Positions 6,825 to 15,064 of a stretch of DNA of 18,229 bases are shown here, piece by piece. The notes beneath the pieces are model-generated. The model worked only from the letters and a program-made list of their open reading frames with translations, was not told where the DNA came from and ran no database searches. Position 1 is the first letter of the stretch, and each line of letters starts with the position of its first letter. The stretch spans positions 1 to 18,229 of the forward strand of contig NZ_CBFHHE010000036.1 of the NCBI RefSeq assembly GCF_965655635.1, read 5' to 3'. The translations under genes were made by a program, and so were the position numbers. Origin of the DNA: Nereida sp965655635 (GTDB lineage: Bacteria > Pseudomonadota > Alphaproteobacteria > Rhodobacterales > Rhodobacteraceae).

Positions 6825-7812
6825 CATCCTCCCATTCCCGGATAAATGCTGCTCGTTTCATTTGATCCAGATATGTCATCAAAGCCGGGTCTAGATTGAT
6901 GGTCCGTAGGTTTTGAAAATCTTGGGACCGCGAAAGCGGCGGTAGAGGGAAGGTTAACGGATCGCCGATCGATTGAAGTTTCAGGAGGTGGCGGACAAAA
7001 TTATTAGCGTGCTGAGGGGCTGGAGCGGCCGCGGATACTAAAATCGTCCGCATCATAGTTGTTGGAAATTCTGATGGCAGAATGATTATCAAATCGTCCG
7101 AATTCTCTGCCTGCGCCTTTGCGTAGCTTCCCAAGACGTTATAAGCTATTATCAATTTACCAGTCCGTAGATCGTTAATCATCTGACCGGAACAGCAATA
7201 GAGCCTTGCTCCTACGCGCCCCATGACTTCAGTCAAGCGCCAATAGGTTTCGGTAGCACGGGCGTCTTGTGTGGCAAAAAGGTAGCCTAAGCCAGATTGC
7301 CTCACGTCATAAGTCCCAACCCGTCCCTGAAAATGGTCTGGGTGGTCTCGCATCAACTGAATCAAATCTTGCCGACTGCTTGGGACGTGAATCTGCTTAA
7401 AGGCTTGGCGGTTAAGGACAATAGCAGCAGGTTCCGATGTAAATGCAAAAAGGCTGTTATTCCATTGAGCCCATTCAGGGTGGTCAATATTCATGACTGG
7501 CGCAGAAAATCCATCGTTTACCAACTTAAGCTGGAGGTCCATTGCGCTGGAAATGACCACATCAAACTGATCGGGCGCAGCGCGGTACAGACGATCGATA
7601 TCAGCCGTGCCAGTGACAAGGTATTCCACCGACATGTCCGGGGTTGACGCGAGAAAGTCTTGAATAATCGGTGCAAAAAACGAGGTGTCGGTGCTGGACA
7701 GAATACGCAATTGCGCTTGACTGGGTTCACCGAAAGACTGTTGGTCTTCCCAGCCTTGGGCGAAGCTGGACACTGGCAACCAAAGAGAAATCAGAAAGAT
7801 AATGTAACGCAT
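6805..7812 (-). CDS. Extracellular solute-binding protein linked to TctDE
   Basis: Periplasmic binding protein of 335 residues, similar in style to iron(III)/AfuA-type ABC solute-binding proteins. A signal peptide ends near residue 19 (SSFAQ). Visible features include LRILSSTDTSFFAPIIQDFLAS, the FDVVISSAMDLQLKLVNDG segment, and GRVGTYDVRQSGLGYLFATQDA. No ABC permease or ATPase gene accompanies it. Its ATG lies inside the 3' end of the sensor kinase gene (22-bp overlap), with a GAGGGCGG sequence just upstream, so it is translated with the two-component pair. I infer a sensing role with TctE rather than transport. The stop codon sits at the junction with the truncated kinase gene, but the length looks normal for the family. 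Confidence 0.8.
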   Translation of the reverse strand: MRYIIFLISLWLPVSSFAQGWEDQQSFGEPSQAQLRILSSTDTSFFAPIIQDFLASTPDMSVEYLVTGTADIDRLYRAAPDQFDVVISSAMDLQLKLVNDGFSAPVMNIDHPEWAQWNNSLFAFTSEPAAIVLNRQAFKQIHVPSSRQDLIQLMRDHPDHFQGRVGTYDVRQSGLGYLFATQDARATETYWRLTEVMGRVGARLYCCSGQMINDLRTGKLIIAYNVLGSYAKAQAENSDDLIIILPSEFPTTMMRTILVSAAAPAPQHANNFVRHLLKLQSIGDPLTFPLPPLSRSQDFQNLRTINLDPALMTYLDQMKRAAFIREWEDAIVQEK

Positions 7813-9158
7813 GCGCCGCCCTCTTCTCTGTTGGTCAAGGCCATTGAACCGTTATGGGCGACGATAACCTCTTGCGCGATCGTCAGGCCGAGCCCCGACC
7901 CGATCGTGTTGCCCATATCTTTGCCACGCACAAAACGTCCGGACAGTGTTTCGATTTCGTCCACCGCAAACCCCGGTCCGTCATCATAGATGCTAACTGA
8001 TAAGGTTGGCGAGTTAGAGGCTTTTATAATCACGCCCGTTTCTGCGGGCGCATATTTTAGCGCATTATCTATCAGGTTGCGCAGCGCATTCTGGAGCAAA
8101 ATCGCATCCCCTTGCAGCGTTGCAGGGCGCTCCAGTTCCATTGTCATCGTGATGTCCTTCATTTCTGCCACGGGCGTCATGCTTTGGACTAGTTCATGCA
8201 ATAAATCAGCCAGATCGACCTGGACCATTTCAAGGTTCCCGGTTCGAAACGTCACCATCGCATGGTCCAGCAACTGCCCAGCGGCGCGGCTGCTTTCGTC
8301 AATCGCGCGTACCATCGCCAGTAGCGATGTACGATTTTCGTCACGGTCCACACGCTGCAACGTCGCTTCGGCATGTGACCTTACTGTCGCAAGTGGGGTG
8401 CGAATGCGATGCGCAGCCTCGGCGATGAAATCTTCGGATTGCGTCAGTGAGTGATCCAGCCGCAACATAAAGGTGTTTAGAGATCCGACCAAAGGGGCCA
8501 TTTCTGACGGGACAGGTTTGGTAAAGCGGCTTAGGTCCTGTGGACCACGGCGGGTCACGGACGATGTCAGTCGGCGCATCTGACGGCTTGTTGTGGATGC
8601 AGCCCAAATCGCAAGTGCCGATGACATTGCAAAGAACCCAAGCCCCAGAAACGCGACATTGCGTGAAATTGCGTTAAGTGTGTTCGACAAGGCGTCCTGT
8701 GTTTGGGCCACCGACACAAACACGTTTCTAGGGCCGTTTGATCCGATCAAGGTTCGCGCCCCTGAGGCAACGCGCAAAACCTCCCCTTTGAGGGTAGTGT
8801 TTTCAAAAATTGTGCTTTCGGGCGCCACATCACGCGGTGATGTTAGCCAATCATACCCCGATAACAGGGTGTTATCTTCGTAGATTGCGTAGAATACGCG
8901 ATCATCGGCCTCCGTGTTCAACATAGACAGTGACGAATACGGGAAATCGAGCGTTACCTGGCCATCGCGTATGGCTGCTGTATCCAACACCGACGACATC
9001 GATGCCTTCAATATGTTGTCTTGGCCTTGTTGTGCCACCTGCGCTGTTAACACCCGAACCACAATAAACAAGACGACGGCCAACAACGCAGCACCGCCCG
9101 TCAAGATCAACGCCAACCGGTTGCGCAATGATCCCCAGACAACAACATCAGACGTCAT
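7791..9158 (-). CDS. tctE: TctE-type sensor histidine kinase
   Basis: Membrane sensor kinase of 455 residues. The first transmembrane helix is at about 15-38. The periplasmic part (about 39-167) has the character of a 2CSK_N domain, as in TctE, with VFYAIYEDNTLLSGYDWL. The second helix is at about 168-187, then a linker and a dimerisation domain with the phospho-accepting histidine H250 in EAAHRIRTPL. The ATPase domain shows the N box NLIDNALKY (361-369), G1 DDGPGF (392-397) and G2 GSGLGL (420-425). It should sense carboxylate availability and phosphorylate the response regulator encoded just upstream. Its ATG overlaps the regulator's end by 11 bp, and its own end overlaps the binding-protein gene by 22 bp, so all three are translationally coupled. 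Confidence 0.92.
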   Translation of the reverse strand: MTSDVVVWGSLRNRLALILTGGAALLAVVLFIVVRVLTAQVAQQGQDNILKASMSSVLDTAAIRDGQVTLDFPYSSLSMLNTEADDRVFYAIYEDNTLLSGYDWLTSPRDVAPESTIFENTTLKGEVLRVASGARTLIGSNGPRNVFVSVAQTQDALSNTLNAISRNVAFLGLGFFAMSSALAIWAASTTSRQMRRLTSSVTRRGPQDLSRFTKPVPSEMAPLVGSLNTFMLRLDHSLTQSEDFIAEAAHRIRTPLATVRSHAEATLQRVDRDENRTSLLAMVRAIDESSRAAGQLLDHAMVTFRTGNLEMVQVDLADLLHELVQSMTPVAEMKDITMTMELERPATLQGDAILLQNALRNLIDNALKYAPAETGVIIKASNSPTLSVSIYDDGPGFAVDEIETLSGRFVRGKDMGNTIGSGLGLTIAQEVIVAHNGSMALTNREEGGACVTLSF

Positions 9159-9816
9159 GGTTTAACCTGTAGCCCAGTCCGCGCAGCGTCACGATCCGTA
9201 GCTGTGACCCCTCAAGATGTTTGCGCAATCGCCCAATATAAACCTCGATAGCATTTTCCGATACATCGTCGTTATACGAAAATAAACGATCCACGAGCTT
9301 TTGTTTCGAGAAAACCTGCCCCTTATTGGCGATCAAAAGTTCTAGCAGCCGAAGTTCACGGTTGCGCAAATTGATACTGTTGCCGTTGACGCGCAACAGA
9401 CCGGACACGGCGTCAAAATCTACATCCCCGATTGTCTGAACCGATTGGGCAGACCCTGAATTTCGCCGCAAAACGGCACGGCACCGCGCCTGCAGTTCGG
9501 CATGATCAAATGGCTTGGTTAGGTAATCATCGGCTCCCAAATCCAACAAACCGATTCTGTCTGACACCTGACTTCGAGCCGTCAAAACAATCACCGATGT
9601 CAGGTTTTTAGCGGCACGGTGTTGTTTTAGAAAAGCCCGGCCATCCCCATCAGGGAGCATGATATCAAGCAAAATCAGATCGTATTCACCGGTGTCCACA
9701 AATGCATGCGCATCAGCAATTGTAGCAGCATGATCAACGGCATGCCCATCCAGACGGATACGCGAGGCAACCGCCTCGGCTAGCTCCAAATTGTCTTCGA
9801 CTAGAAGGTATTTCAT
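9148..9816 (-). CDS. tctD: TctD-type response regulator (OmpR family)
   Basis: OmpR/PhoB-family response regulator of 222 residues. The receiver domain (about 1-115) has the acidic pocket E7-D8, the phospho-acceptor D51 in LLLDIMLPDGDG, the conserved threonine in VIVLTARS, and the lysine of YLTKPF. The C-terminal winged helix (about 125-222) shows RNRELRLLELL and the ENAIEVYIGRLRKHL recognition helix followed by RGLGYRL. It should activate the divergent tctCBA operon when phosphorylated by the partner kinase. First gene of the minus-strand operon; the intergenic region to tctC is 104 bp and contains a tandem CAGGTT repeat suited to a head-to-tail OmpR-type dimer. Confidence 0.93.
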   Translation of the reverse strand: MKYLLVEDNLELAEAVASRIRLDGHAVDHAATIADAHAFVDTGEYDLILLDIMLPDGDGRAFLKQHRAAKNLTSVIVLTARSQVSDRIGLLDLGADDYLTKPFDHAELQARCRAVLRRNSGSAQSVQTIGDVDFDAVSGLLRVNGNSINLRNRELRLLELLIANKGQVFSKQKLVDRLFSYNDDVSENAIEVYIGRLRKHLEGSQLRIVTLRGLGYRLNHDV

Positions 9817-9844
9817 CTAGGCATCTAACCTTTCAAGTACGTGA

Positions 9845-9861
9845 CAGGTTTGTGTCAGGTT
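9845..9861 (+). promoter_or_regulatory. Tandem CAGGTT repeat, candidate TctD operator
   Basis: Two direct CAGGTT copies (9845-9850 and 9856-9861) start 11 bp apart, one helical turn, within a longer similarity (GACAGGTT and GTCAGGTT). OmpR/PhoB-type regulators bind such direct repeats. The element is about 60 bp upstream of the chosen tctC start in the tctD-tctC divergent region; a TATTAC-like -10 follows near 9870. Confidence 0.55.
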
Positions 9862-9920
9862 GCCATGGTTTATTACACCATCTAGCCGTCTGAAGAATGG
9901 CTATCAAATGGGAGATTAAA

Positions 9921-10913
9921 ATGACAACTTTGAAAATGGGCCGCCGTGCCTTAATCGCTACAGCTGCAGCTGTGGCGACGCTTAGCTTTGGCGCGCCAGT
10001 ATTTGCCGACGGCCACCAGGTTCTTGACGAAATTCACTTCATCATCCCAGGCGGTGCTGGCGGTGGATGGGATGGCACTGCGCGTGGCACAGGCGAAGCG
10101 TTGACCGAAGCAGGACTTGTTGGCACAGCGACTTATGAAAACATGTCTGGCGGCGGCGGTGGTGTGGCAATCGGTTACATGATCGAAAACGCCGAAAGCC
10201 TTGAGGGCGCATTGATGGTTAACTCTACGCCCATCGTGATCCGTTCTTTGACCGGTGTGTTTCCTTACAACTTCAACGATTTGACTTTGGTGTCCGGCAC
10301 TATCGGCGACTATGCGGCAATCGTTGTCGGCAAAGATAGCCCGATTAATTCTATGGATGACCTTCTGGCGGCATGGGATGCAGATCAGAGCGGTACACCG
10401 ATTGGTGGCGGTTCAGTTCCTGGCGGCATGGATCACCTAGTTGCAGCGATGGTCATGGAAGCATCTGGTCGTGATGCACTGGCAGTGAATTATATCCCCT
10501 ACGACGCTGGCGGCACAGCAATGGCGGCCTTGCTGTCAGGTGAAATCGCAGCACTGTCCACCGGTTTCTCCGAAGCAGTTGATTTATCGAACGCGGGCGA
10601 AGTCAAAATCATCGGTGTCACATCTGATGCACGCGTTGCTGCTGCTTCAGATGCGAAGACCATGATAGAACAAGGCATAGATACAACATTCGTCAACTGG
10701 CGCGGCTTCTTTGGTGCACCTGGTATGTCGGACGAAAAGCTGGCCCAATACCAAGCCGCAATCGAAGCTATGTATGACACACCCGAATGGGAAGCCGTGC
10801 GTGCGCGCAATGGTTGGGTCAACATCCACAATTCAGGCGAGGATTTCCGCACATTTCTTGAGGCGCAAGAAACTGTCATTGGCGATCTGATGAAAAAGCT
10901 GGGCTTCCTCTAA
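9921..10913 (+). CDS. tctC: TctC-type tricarboxylate-binding protein
   Basis: Periplasmic solute receptor of the tripartite tricarboxylate transporter (TTT) system, Bug family, 330 residues. The signal peptide has an RR-containing start and ends near FADG (about residue 30). The mature protein begins IHFIIPGGAGGGWDGTARGTGEAL, the family's carboxylate-binding loop, and carries YENMSGGGGGVAIGYM and the GGSVPGGMDHLVAAMV second loop. I prefer the ATG at 9921, which has GGGAG (9910-9914) 6 nt upstream, over the in-frame ATG at 9897. It heads tctCBA and faces tctDE, the classical TctCBA/TctDE arrangement. Substrate is a di- or tricarboxylate by family; citrate is not proven. Confidence 0.92.
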   Translation: MTTLKMGRRALIATAAAVATLSFGAPVFADGHQVLDEIHFIIPGGAGGGWDGTARGTGEALTEAGLVGTATYENMSGGGGGVAIGYMIENAESLEGALMVNSTPIVIRSLTGVFPYNFNDLTLVSGTIGDYAAIVVGKDSPINSMDDLLAAWDADQSGTPIGGGSVPGGMDHLVAAMVMEASGRDALAVNYIPYDAGGTAMAALLSGEIAALSTGFSEAVDLSNAGEVKIIGVTSDARVAAASDAKTMIEQGIDTTFVNWRGFFGAPGMSDEKLAQYQAAIEAMYDTPEWEAVRARNGWVNIHNSGEDFRTFLEAQETVIGDLMKKLGFL

Positions 10914-10938
10914 AAGCTCGCGTCATTCGATATCAATG

Positions 10939-10962
10939 GGCGGAGCGTTCAGACGCTCCGCC
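10939..10962 (+). terminator. GC-rich hairpin between tctC and tctB
   Basis: Perfect 10-bp stem GGCGGAGCGT (10939-10948) and ACGCTCCGCC (10953-10962) with a TCAG loop, in the 80-bp gap. What follows (TCCTTCTATTTC) is pyrimidine-rich but not a clean T-run, so it is more likely an mRNA-stabilising or weakly attenuating hairpin than a full terminator. It would favour high receptor levels relative to the membrane subunits. Confidence 0.7.
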
Positions 10963-10993
10963 TCCTTCTATTTCGGGAATTTGAGGGAATAAC

Positions 10994-11476
10994 ATGGCCT
11001 TGGATCGTTGGATCGCACTCTGTCTTCTTGGGCTCTGTATCTTGTACGGATACACCGCATGGTTCACCATGGATGCAAGCCTTGCGCCGTTTATGCGCCG
11101 CAACCCCATTTGGCCCAGCACATTCCCCAAAGTTCTATCCGTTTTGGGCATTACCGCCTCGTTTATCATTCTGATTGGACTTGAAAAGGGCGAAGAGAAA
11201 ATCGGCGAGATAGACCACCGTCGCTTGAGCGATTACTTCCTCGGGCAGGCCGTGGTGTTGCTTGGCCTTATGGTTGTCTACGCGCTGTGTCTGCGCCCGC
11301 TTGGTTTTTTGTTTTCAACCTCGGCATTCCTGATAGCTGGCTCGTTTATCTTGGGCGAACGTAAATTGCATGTAATGATCCCAGTCGCCCTTATCGCTAC
11401 CGGAGCTGTCTGGTATCTCGTGCAAGAAGTGCTTGGGATATTCCTGCGTCCCCTGCCAATTTTCGTGGGGGTCTGA
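10994..11476 (+). CDS. tctB: TctB-type small membrane subunit
   Basis: Small integral membrane subunit of the TTT transporter, 160 residues with four predicted hydrophobic segments (about 5-26, 37-58, 80-105, 115-150), the expected TctB topology. Sequence is weakly conserved in this family; the call rests on length, topology and position between tctC and tctA. The segment LCLRPLGFLFSTSAFLIAGSFILGERK is characteristic. The ATG follows GAGGG (10983-10987) with 6-nt spacing. The stop is one base before the tctA start, so the two membrane subunits are translationally coupled. Confidence 0.88.
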   Translation: MALDRWIALCLLGLCILYGYTAWFTMDASLAPFMRRNPIWPSTFPKVLSVLGITASFIILIGLEKGEEKIGEIDHRRLSDYFLGQAVVLLGLMVVYALCLRPLGFLFSTSAFLIAGSFILGERKLHVMIPVALIATGAVWYLVQEVLGIFLRPLPIFVGV

Positions 11477-11477
11477 T

Positions 11478-12959
11478 ATGTTAGAAGGTATTCTGATCGG
11501 CCTGCAAACGGCCCTATCCATGCAAAACTTGTTGGTCGTTATTGGCGGCTGTTTGATCGGCACATTCATTGGCATGTTGCCGGGCCTTGGCCCCATGTCG
11601 ATCATTGCTATTATGATACCCGTGGCGATCACTATGGGCGATCCTTCGGCAGCGCTAATTCTGCTGGCAGGTGTTTATTACGGGGCAATTTTTGGCGGCT
11701 CGACATCGTCAATCTTGCTGAATGCACCCGGGGTGGCGGGCACCGTTGCGTCCTCCTTCGATGGTTACCCCATGTCGCGACAGGGCAAAGCCGGCAAGGC
11801 TCTGACGATTGCCGCTATCTCTAGCTTTGCAGGTGGCACGATTGGCGCTTTGTTGTTGATGATCTTTGCGCCGATGTTGTCGAGCGTCGCCTTGTTGTTC
11901 CACTCACCGGAATATTTCGCGTTAATGGTCGTCGGCCTATCGGCCATCGCGGCCTTTGCGGGGCCTGGTCAAGTGACCAAAGCCCTGATGATGACCGTTC
12001 TTGGTCTGATCATGGCAACTGTAGGCGAAGGCGCATTGTTTAATCTGCCGCGCTTTACGGGCGGCATCATGGATCTTCAATCGGGCTTTGGCTTCATCAC
12101 CTTGGCTATGGCCATGTTCGCTCTGCCGGAAGCTATTTTTCTTGTTCTAAAGCCAAAAAACCTTGGTGCTGATGGCGGTGAAATCAAAGACCTGCGCATC
12201 ACACGCGCCGAAGCTCGGGCTATCGCGCCAGTCATTGGCCGCCAGTCTGTTCAAGGTTTTTTTATCGGTGTGCTGCCCGGCGCAGGCGCAACAATCGCGT
12301 CTTTTCTTGGCTACGCAGTTGAGCGCAATATTGCCTCGAAACATGAACAAGACGAATTCGGCAAAGGTTCTATCAAAGGCCTTGCCGCACCTGAAACTGC
12401 TAACAACGCGGCTTGTACTGGCTCGTTTGTGCCGCTGCTGACGCTCGGTATTCCCGGGTCTGGTACAACTGCTATTTTGCTGGGCGCATTGATCGCGCTG
12501 AACGTTACGCCAGGTCCGCGCCTGATGATTGACGAGCCACAGATTTTCTGGGCCGTCATCATGTCGATGTTTATTGGTAATCTGGTGCTTTTGGTTTTGA
12601 ACTTACCCCTGATCCCCTACATTGCCAAATTGTTAGCGATCCCGCGCAACTACCTGATCCCCTTCATCCTATTTTTCACATTGATGGGCGCCTACATCGG
12701 ACAGAATAACGCGACGGAATTGCTGATGCTTGTTGGGTTTGGAATTTGTGGCATTGCGTTGAAATTCGCTAACTACCCCCTGCCACCTCTTTTGATTGGA
12801 TTTATCCTCGGTGGCATGATGGAGGATAACTTTTCTCGCTCAATGCAACTCTATGGCGGCGTGTCTTTTGTTTTGGAACGCCCCATGACGCTTGGCCTGT
12901 TGGTCATTGCGGCAGGTCTGATCATTGTTCCGATCTTGAGGACCCGCTTGGCCAAGTGA
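11478..12959 (+). CDS. tctA: TctA-type large permease subunit
   Basis: Large integral membrane subunit of the TTT transporter, 493 residues and about 11-12 hydrophobic segments. The two internally related signature regions are present: GTFIGMLPGLGPMSIIAIM near the N-terminus with GAIFGGSTSSILLNAPG and DGYPMSRQGKAGKAL, and FIGVLPGAGATIASFLGY with AAPETANNAACTGSFVPLLTLGIPGSGTTAILLGAL in the second half. It is thought to carry the translocation path, energised by an ion gradient. I chose the ATG at 11478, one base after the tctB stop and preceded by GGGGG; an upstream in-frame start at 11433 would overlap tctB and lacks support. Last gene of the operon. Confidence 0.93.
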   Translation: MLEGILIGLQTALSMQNLLVVIGGCLIGTFIGMLPGLGPMSIIAIMIPVAITMGDPSAALILLAGVYYGAIFGGSTSSILLNAPGVAGTVASSFDGYPMSRQGKAGKALTIAAISSFAGGTIGALLLMIFAPMLSSVALLFHSPEYFALMVVGLSAIAAFAGPGQVTKALMMTVLGLIMATVGEGALFNLPRFTGGIMDLQSGFGFITLAMAMFALPEAIFLVLKPKNLGADGGEIKDLRITRAEARAIAPVIGRQSVQGFFIGVLPGAGATIASFLGYAVERNIASKHEQDEFGKGSIKGLAAPETANNAACTGSFVPLLTLGIPGSGTTAILLGALIALNVTPGPRLMIDEPQIFWAVIMSMFIGNLVLLVLNLPLIPYIAKLLAIPRNYLIPFILFFTLMGAYIGQNNATELLMLVGFGICGIALKFANYPLPPLLIGFILGGMMEDNFSRSMQLYGGVSFVLERPMTLGLLVIAAGLIIVPILRTRLAK

Positions 12960-13262
12960 TTTTGGAGTCCGAGGGGCTGTCTGACGGTAGCAACGCTACG
13001 GCGCAGGCACTTCAACACCGTCAGCCAGCACGGCTTATTGAGGTATTGCCCATGGGCACCGGAAGCCATGATAATCATGAACCAGAGGCCAATCATGCAC
13101 TAACAATCAACGTGGCCCAGTCAGATTAGGCTGCTCAGGCTCGAAGTCGCCGTTCGCTGCACTTTGCATTAATGTCGGATTTGCAAAAGTCTTTGCAAAC
13201 TCAATGAGCTGATTAAACAGGCATTACCCCATGCGCGTAAATATACAGCTATTCTGACACTT
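12960..13262. other. Intergenic stretch after tctA
   Basis: About 300 bp with no clear gene. It holds a nested hairpin (12981-13024) soon after the tctA stop, which may end or protect the tctCBA transcript. A short plus-frame stretch ending at 13103 vaguely recalls the C-terminus of a universal-stress-protein-like fold, too weakly to call. Confidence 0.5.
12981..13024 (+). terminator. Nested hairpin downstream of tctA
   Basis: The outer stem pairs CTGACGGT (12981-12988) with ACCGTCAG (13017-13024). The interior can form GTAGC-AAC-GCTAC (12987-12999), which competes with the last two outer pairs. It begins 21 bp after the tctA stop. No T-run follows, so it would be a Rho-dependent or mRNA 3'-end-protecting structure rather than an intrinsic terminator. 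Confidence 0.5.
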
Positions 13263-13544
13263 CTAGAAATCGTCAAATTCAGGAACGTTGCCGAGCCGTG
13301 TAAGGAAACTTGGTTCGCCAACTTCTCCACTTTTTGGGTCTTCAACGACCATGTAGGCGTCGGCACCCGCGCAGTTGTCGGATAGCGCCTCTCGTTCGGC
13401 TCTGTTTTGTGCTTCAGACGCCGTGGAGTATTCAAATTGCTTGGCAATCTTCAGGCCTGTCTGCTTATCGTGTCCAGCCTCTGTTACAACATAAGTCTGG
13501 CAGATGTAGTGAATTTTTTCTCGAGGCTGGTCTGTATCTGTCAT
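13263..13544 (-). CDS. Small hypothetical protein, 93 residues
   Basis: I do not recognise a named family. The product is acidic and soluble, with no signal peptide or membrane segment: KIHYICQTYVV at the start, an alanine- and glutamate-rich helix (STASEAQNRAEREA) and a PSFLTRLGNVPEFDDF tail. The composition looks like a real protein and not a shadow frame. I place the start at the ATG at 13544 (MTDTDQ), with AAGGA upstream at suitable distance; the open frame extends to 13691 without support. It lies 127 bp after the preceding small gene on the same strand and may share its transcript. The two cysteines (C13, C61) are not arranged as a metal site. Function unknown. Confidence 0.65.
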   Translation of the reverse strand: MTDTDQPREKIHYICQTYVVTEAGHDKQTGLKIAKQFEYSTASEAQNRAEREALSDNCAGADAYMVVEDPKSGEVGEPSFLTRLGNVPEFDDF

Positions 13545-13624
13545 CGATGAATCCTTGTGAATGGCTGGGACAATTGAAAGCTGCTGAGAGCAGCCGTAAT
13601 CAATATCAACGTGATTAAAGTGCG

Positions 13625-13642
13625 GGGTTTCCCGCGAAACCC
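13625..13642 (-). terminator. Short hairpin downstream of the 78-residue gene
   Basis: Perfect 7-bp stem GGGTTTC / GAAACCC with a 4-nt loop, 30 bp past the stop of the minus-strand gene at 13672-13908. No T-run on the minus strand, so termination is only possible, not shown. Confidence 0.4.
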
Positions 13643-13671
13643 TTGCTGAAGACAAAGTGGCGGTAAGTAAA

Positions 13672-13908
13672 CTACTGGGGTGAAGTACCATTCGTCCGAC
13701 ACGACCTGGACGATTTCGAGGTTTTGATTTCTAGAGGCGTGTTTGCTTCTTTTTCAAGGCGGGCGCTGCGAAGTCGGGAATTTTTAGCGTCGCGTTGTGC
13801 CCTTTCTTCGCCGATTATTTGCCTAACTATACGTGTCGTCTTGTCTAAAGCGGTTTCCGGTTTGGCGTCGTACATTTTGAACAGGCTGCTTTTGGTAAGT
13901 TCGGTCAA
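13672..13908 (-). CDS. Small basic hypothetical protein, 78 residues
   Basis: Small, highly charged protein without signal peptide or membrane segment. The middle (KTTRIVRQIIGEERAQRDAKNSRLRSARLEKEA) is predicted to form one long amphipathic helix, possibly a coiled coil. The start is a TTG at 13908, made plausible by AAGGAAA 7 nt upstream; an internal ATG (residue 12) is an alternative start. It begins 46 bp after the racemase stop on the same strand, so it may be the third gene of the DUF1611-racemase operon. No family assigned; it has the look of the short conserved proteins found in Rhodobacteraceae. Confidence 0.55.
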   Translation of the reverse strand: MTELTKSSLFKMYDAKPETALDKTTRIVRQIIGEERAQRDAKNSRLRSARLEKEANTPLEIKTSKSSRSCRTNGTSPQ

Positions 13909-13954
13909 TTTGCAGTTTCCTTTGCAGTTTAAAGTCGGTATCAGGCCGTATCTT

Positions 13955-15064
13955 TCAAACTAATGCCAAGTAGTCGAAGTCACCTCGAGCGCGCTGTGGT
14001 GGCCGTTGTGTCGGACCGCCCAAGAGTTTAACTTTGATGTCAGGCGCGGCCATGGCGTGCATCAATGCATTGTAATTCATCTTGAATCTCACCTCGCCCC
14101 CCACAGTTGGTGGAGACTGCGGTGTTCCAATGACCAGGTGATCGCTAGTTGCACCGATTAATGTGTTACCATCTGGCATTAAAAGCCCGGAAATATCAGT
14201 ATCTTGATGTCCTATCGCGAGAATTACGCGTGCAGTGGCAGCACCAGCTAGGTCGATGCGTGTTTGATCGAAAAGGGTGACCGAGCAGGGTAAAGGTTTT
14301 GCATCGGTTTCAATCACCTCAACAACAAGCGTGAACGCGTCTGTGTGCATCCCGTCGATGTGTTCACCTGACAGAGGTTCAACCCCCAGAAGGATCGCCT
14401 CGCCCAATCTTAGATCATTTATCCGACCAGTATAATGCCCACCAAATGCCCACGGTAAGTTGGCAGAATTGCCGCCGGATACAAACTTAAGAAATGGGCC
14501 GCATAAACGCTCAACTTCATTAGCCAACCCGCTAAGGGTCTTCATTTGCAACTCCGTTGGAGCCCCCCCATTTAGGCATGCAAAATTTGCTCCAATTCCC
14601 CGCAAAGCAACACCCGGAATATTCATGACCTGCCGCGCGACATCTGTCAGGTTTTCGGGCAAGATCCCATCCCGCTGGTCGCCCATCTCGACCATTAAGA
14701 TGATACCGTGAACAGAACCCTGTCGGATCGCAGCTGCAGCCAACGCTGAAATGACCGAAACGTCGGTGTTGTAGCTCGAGTCACAATACTGAACCACTTG
14801 CTCTGTTTGGCTTAACATCGGCGTGCGGATCAGGGTGATGGGGCATGTCACGCCTGCCGCACGTAACCTTTGCACATTTCGCAAACGGGCTTCTGCAAGC
14901 CCCACAGCCCCACCACTAAGCATTGCGCGCGCAATTGCAGGATTCCCACAGACAGCCTTAGTCACACCTGTGACGCCAATGCTACGTGTGCCTAAACGTC
15001 TGACAAGGGCTTGTGTGTTGTGCCCTATCTTGCCTAAATCCACTTCAATGCGCGGGCAGCTCAT
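13955..15064 (-). CDS. PLP-dependent alanine/ornithine-racemase-family enzyme
   Basis: Enzyme of 369 residues with the alanine-racemase N-terminal (fold type III, TIM barrel) domain and a smaller C-terminal beta domain. The pyridoxal-phosphate lysine is K36 in GVTKAVCGNP; GLAEARLRNVQRLR follows as in the ornithine racemase / YhfX branch. Other marks are ILMVEMGDQRDGI, SGGNSANLPWA for phosphate binding, and INDLRLGEAILLG. It should interconvert L and D forms of a free amino acid; ornithine, alanine, glutamate and others are possible. The ATG overlaps the stop of the DUF1611 gene (ATGA), so the two proteins are made together. The neighbour's family acts on D-glutamate in characterised cases, which makes a D-amino-acid pathway the best guess. 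Confidence 0.85.
   Translation of the reverse strand: MSCPRIEVDLGKIGHNTQALVRRLGTRSIGVTGVTKAVCGNPAIARAMLSGGAVGLAEARLRNVQRLRAAGVTCPITLIRTPMLSQTEQVVQYCDSSYNTDVSVISALAAAAIRQGSVHGIILMVEMGDQRDGILPENLTDVARQVMNIPGVALRGIGANFACLNGGAPTELQMKTLSGLANEVERLCGPFLKFVSGGNSANLPWAFGGHYTGRINDLRLGEAILLGVEPLSGEHIDGMHTDAFTLVVEVIETDAKPLPCSVTLFDQTRIDLAGAATARVILAIGHQDTDISGLLMPDGNTLIGATSDHLVIGTPQSPPTVGGEVRFKMNYNALMHAMAAPDIKVKLLGGPTQRPPQRARGDFDYLALV

Noticed and set aside
7990..8454. Plus-strand open frame of 154 codons opposite the sensor kinase
   Set aside because: Serine- and alanine-rich shadow translation of the kinase domain region; no independent start signal.
13011..13103. Plus-frame segment recalling the C-terminus of a universal stress protein
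   Set aside because: Similarity is a vague impression over about 25 residues, with no conserved ATP-binding motif upstream.
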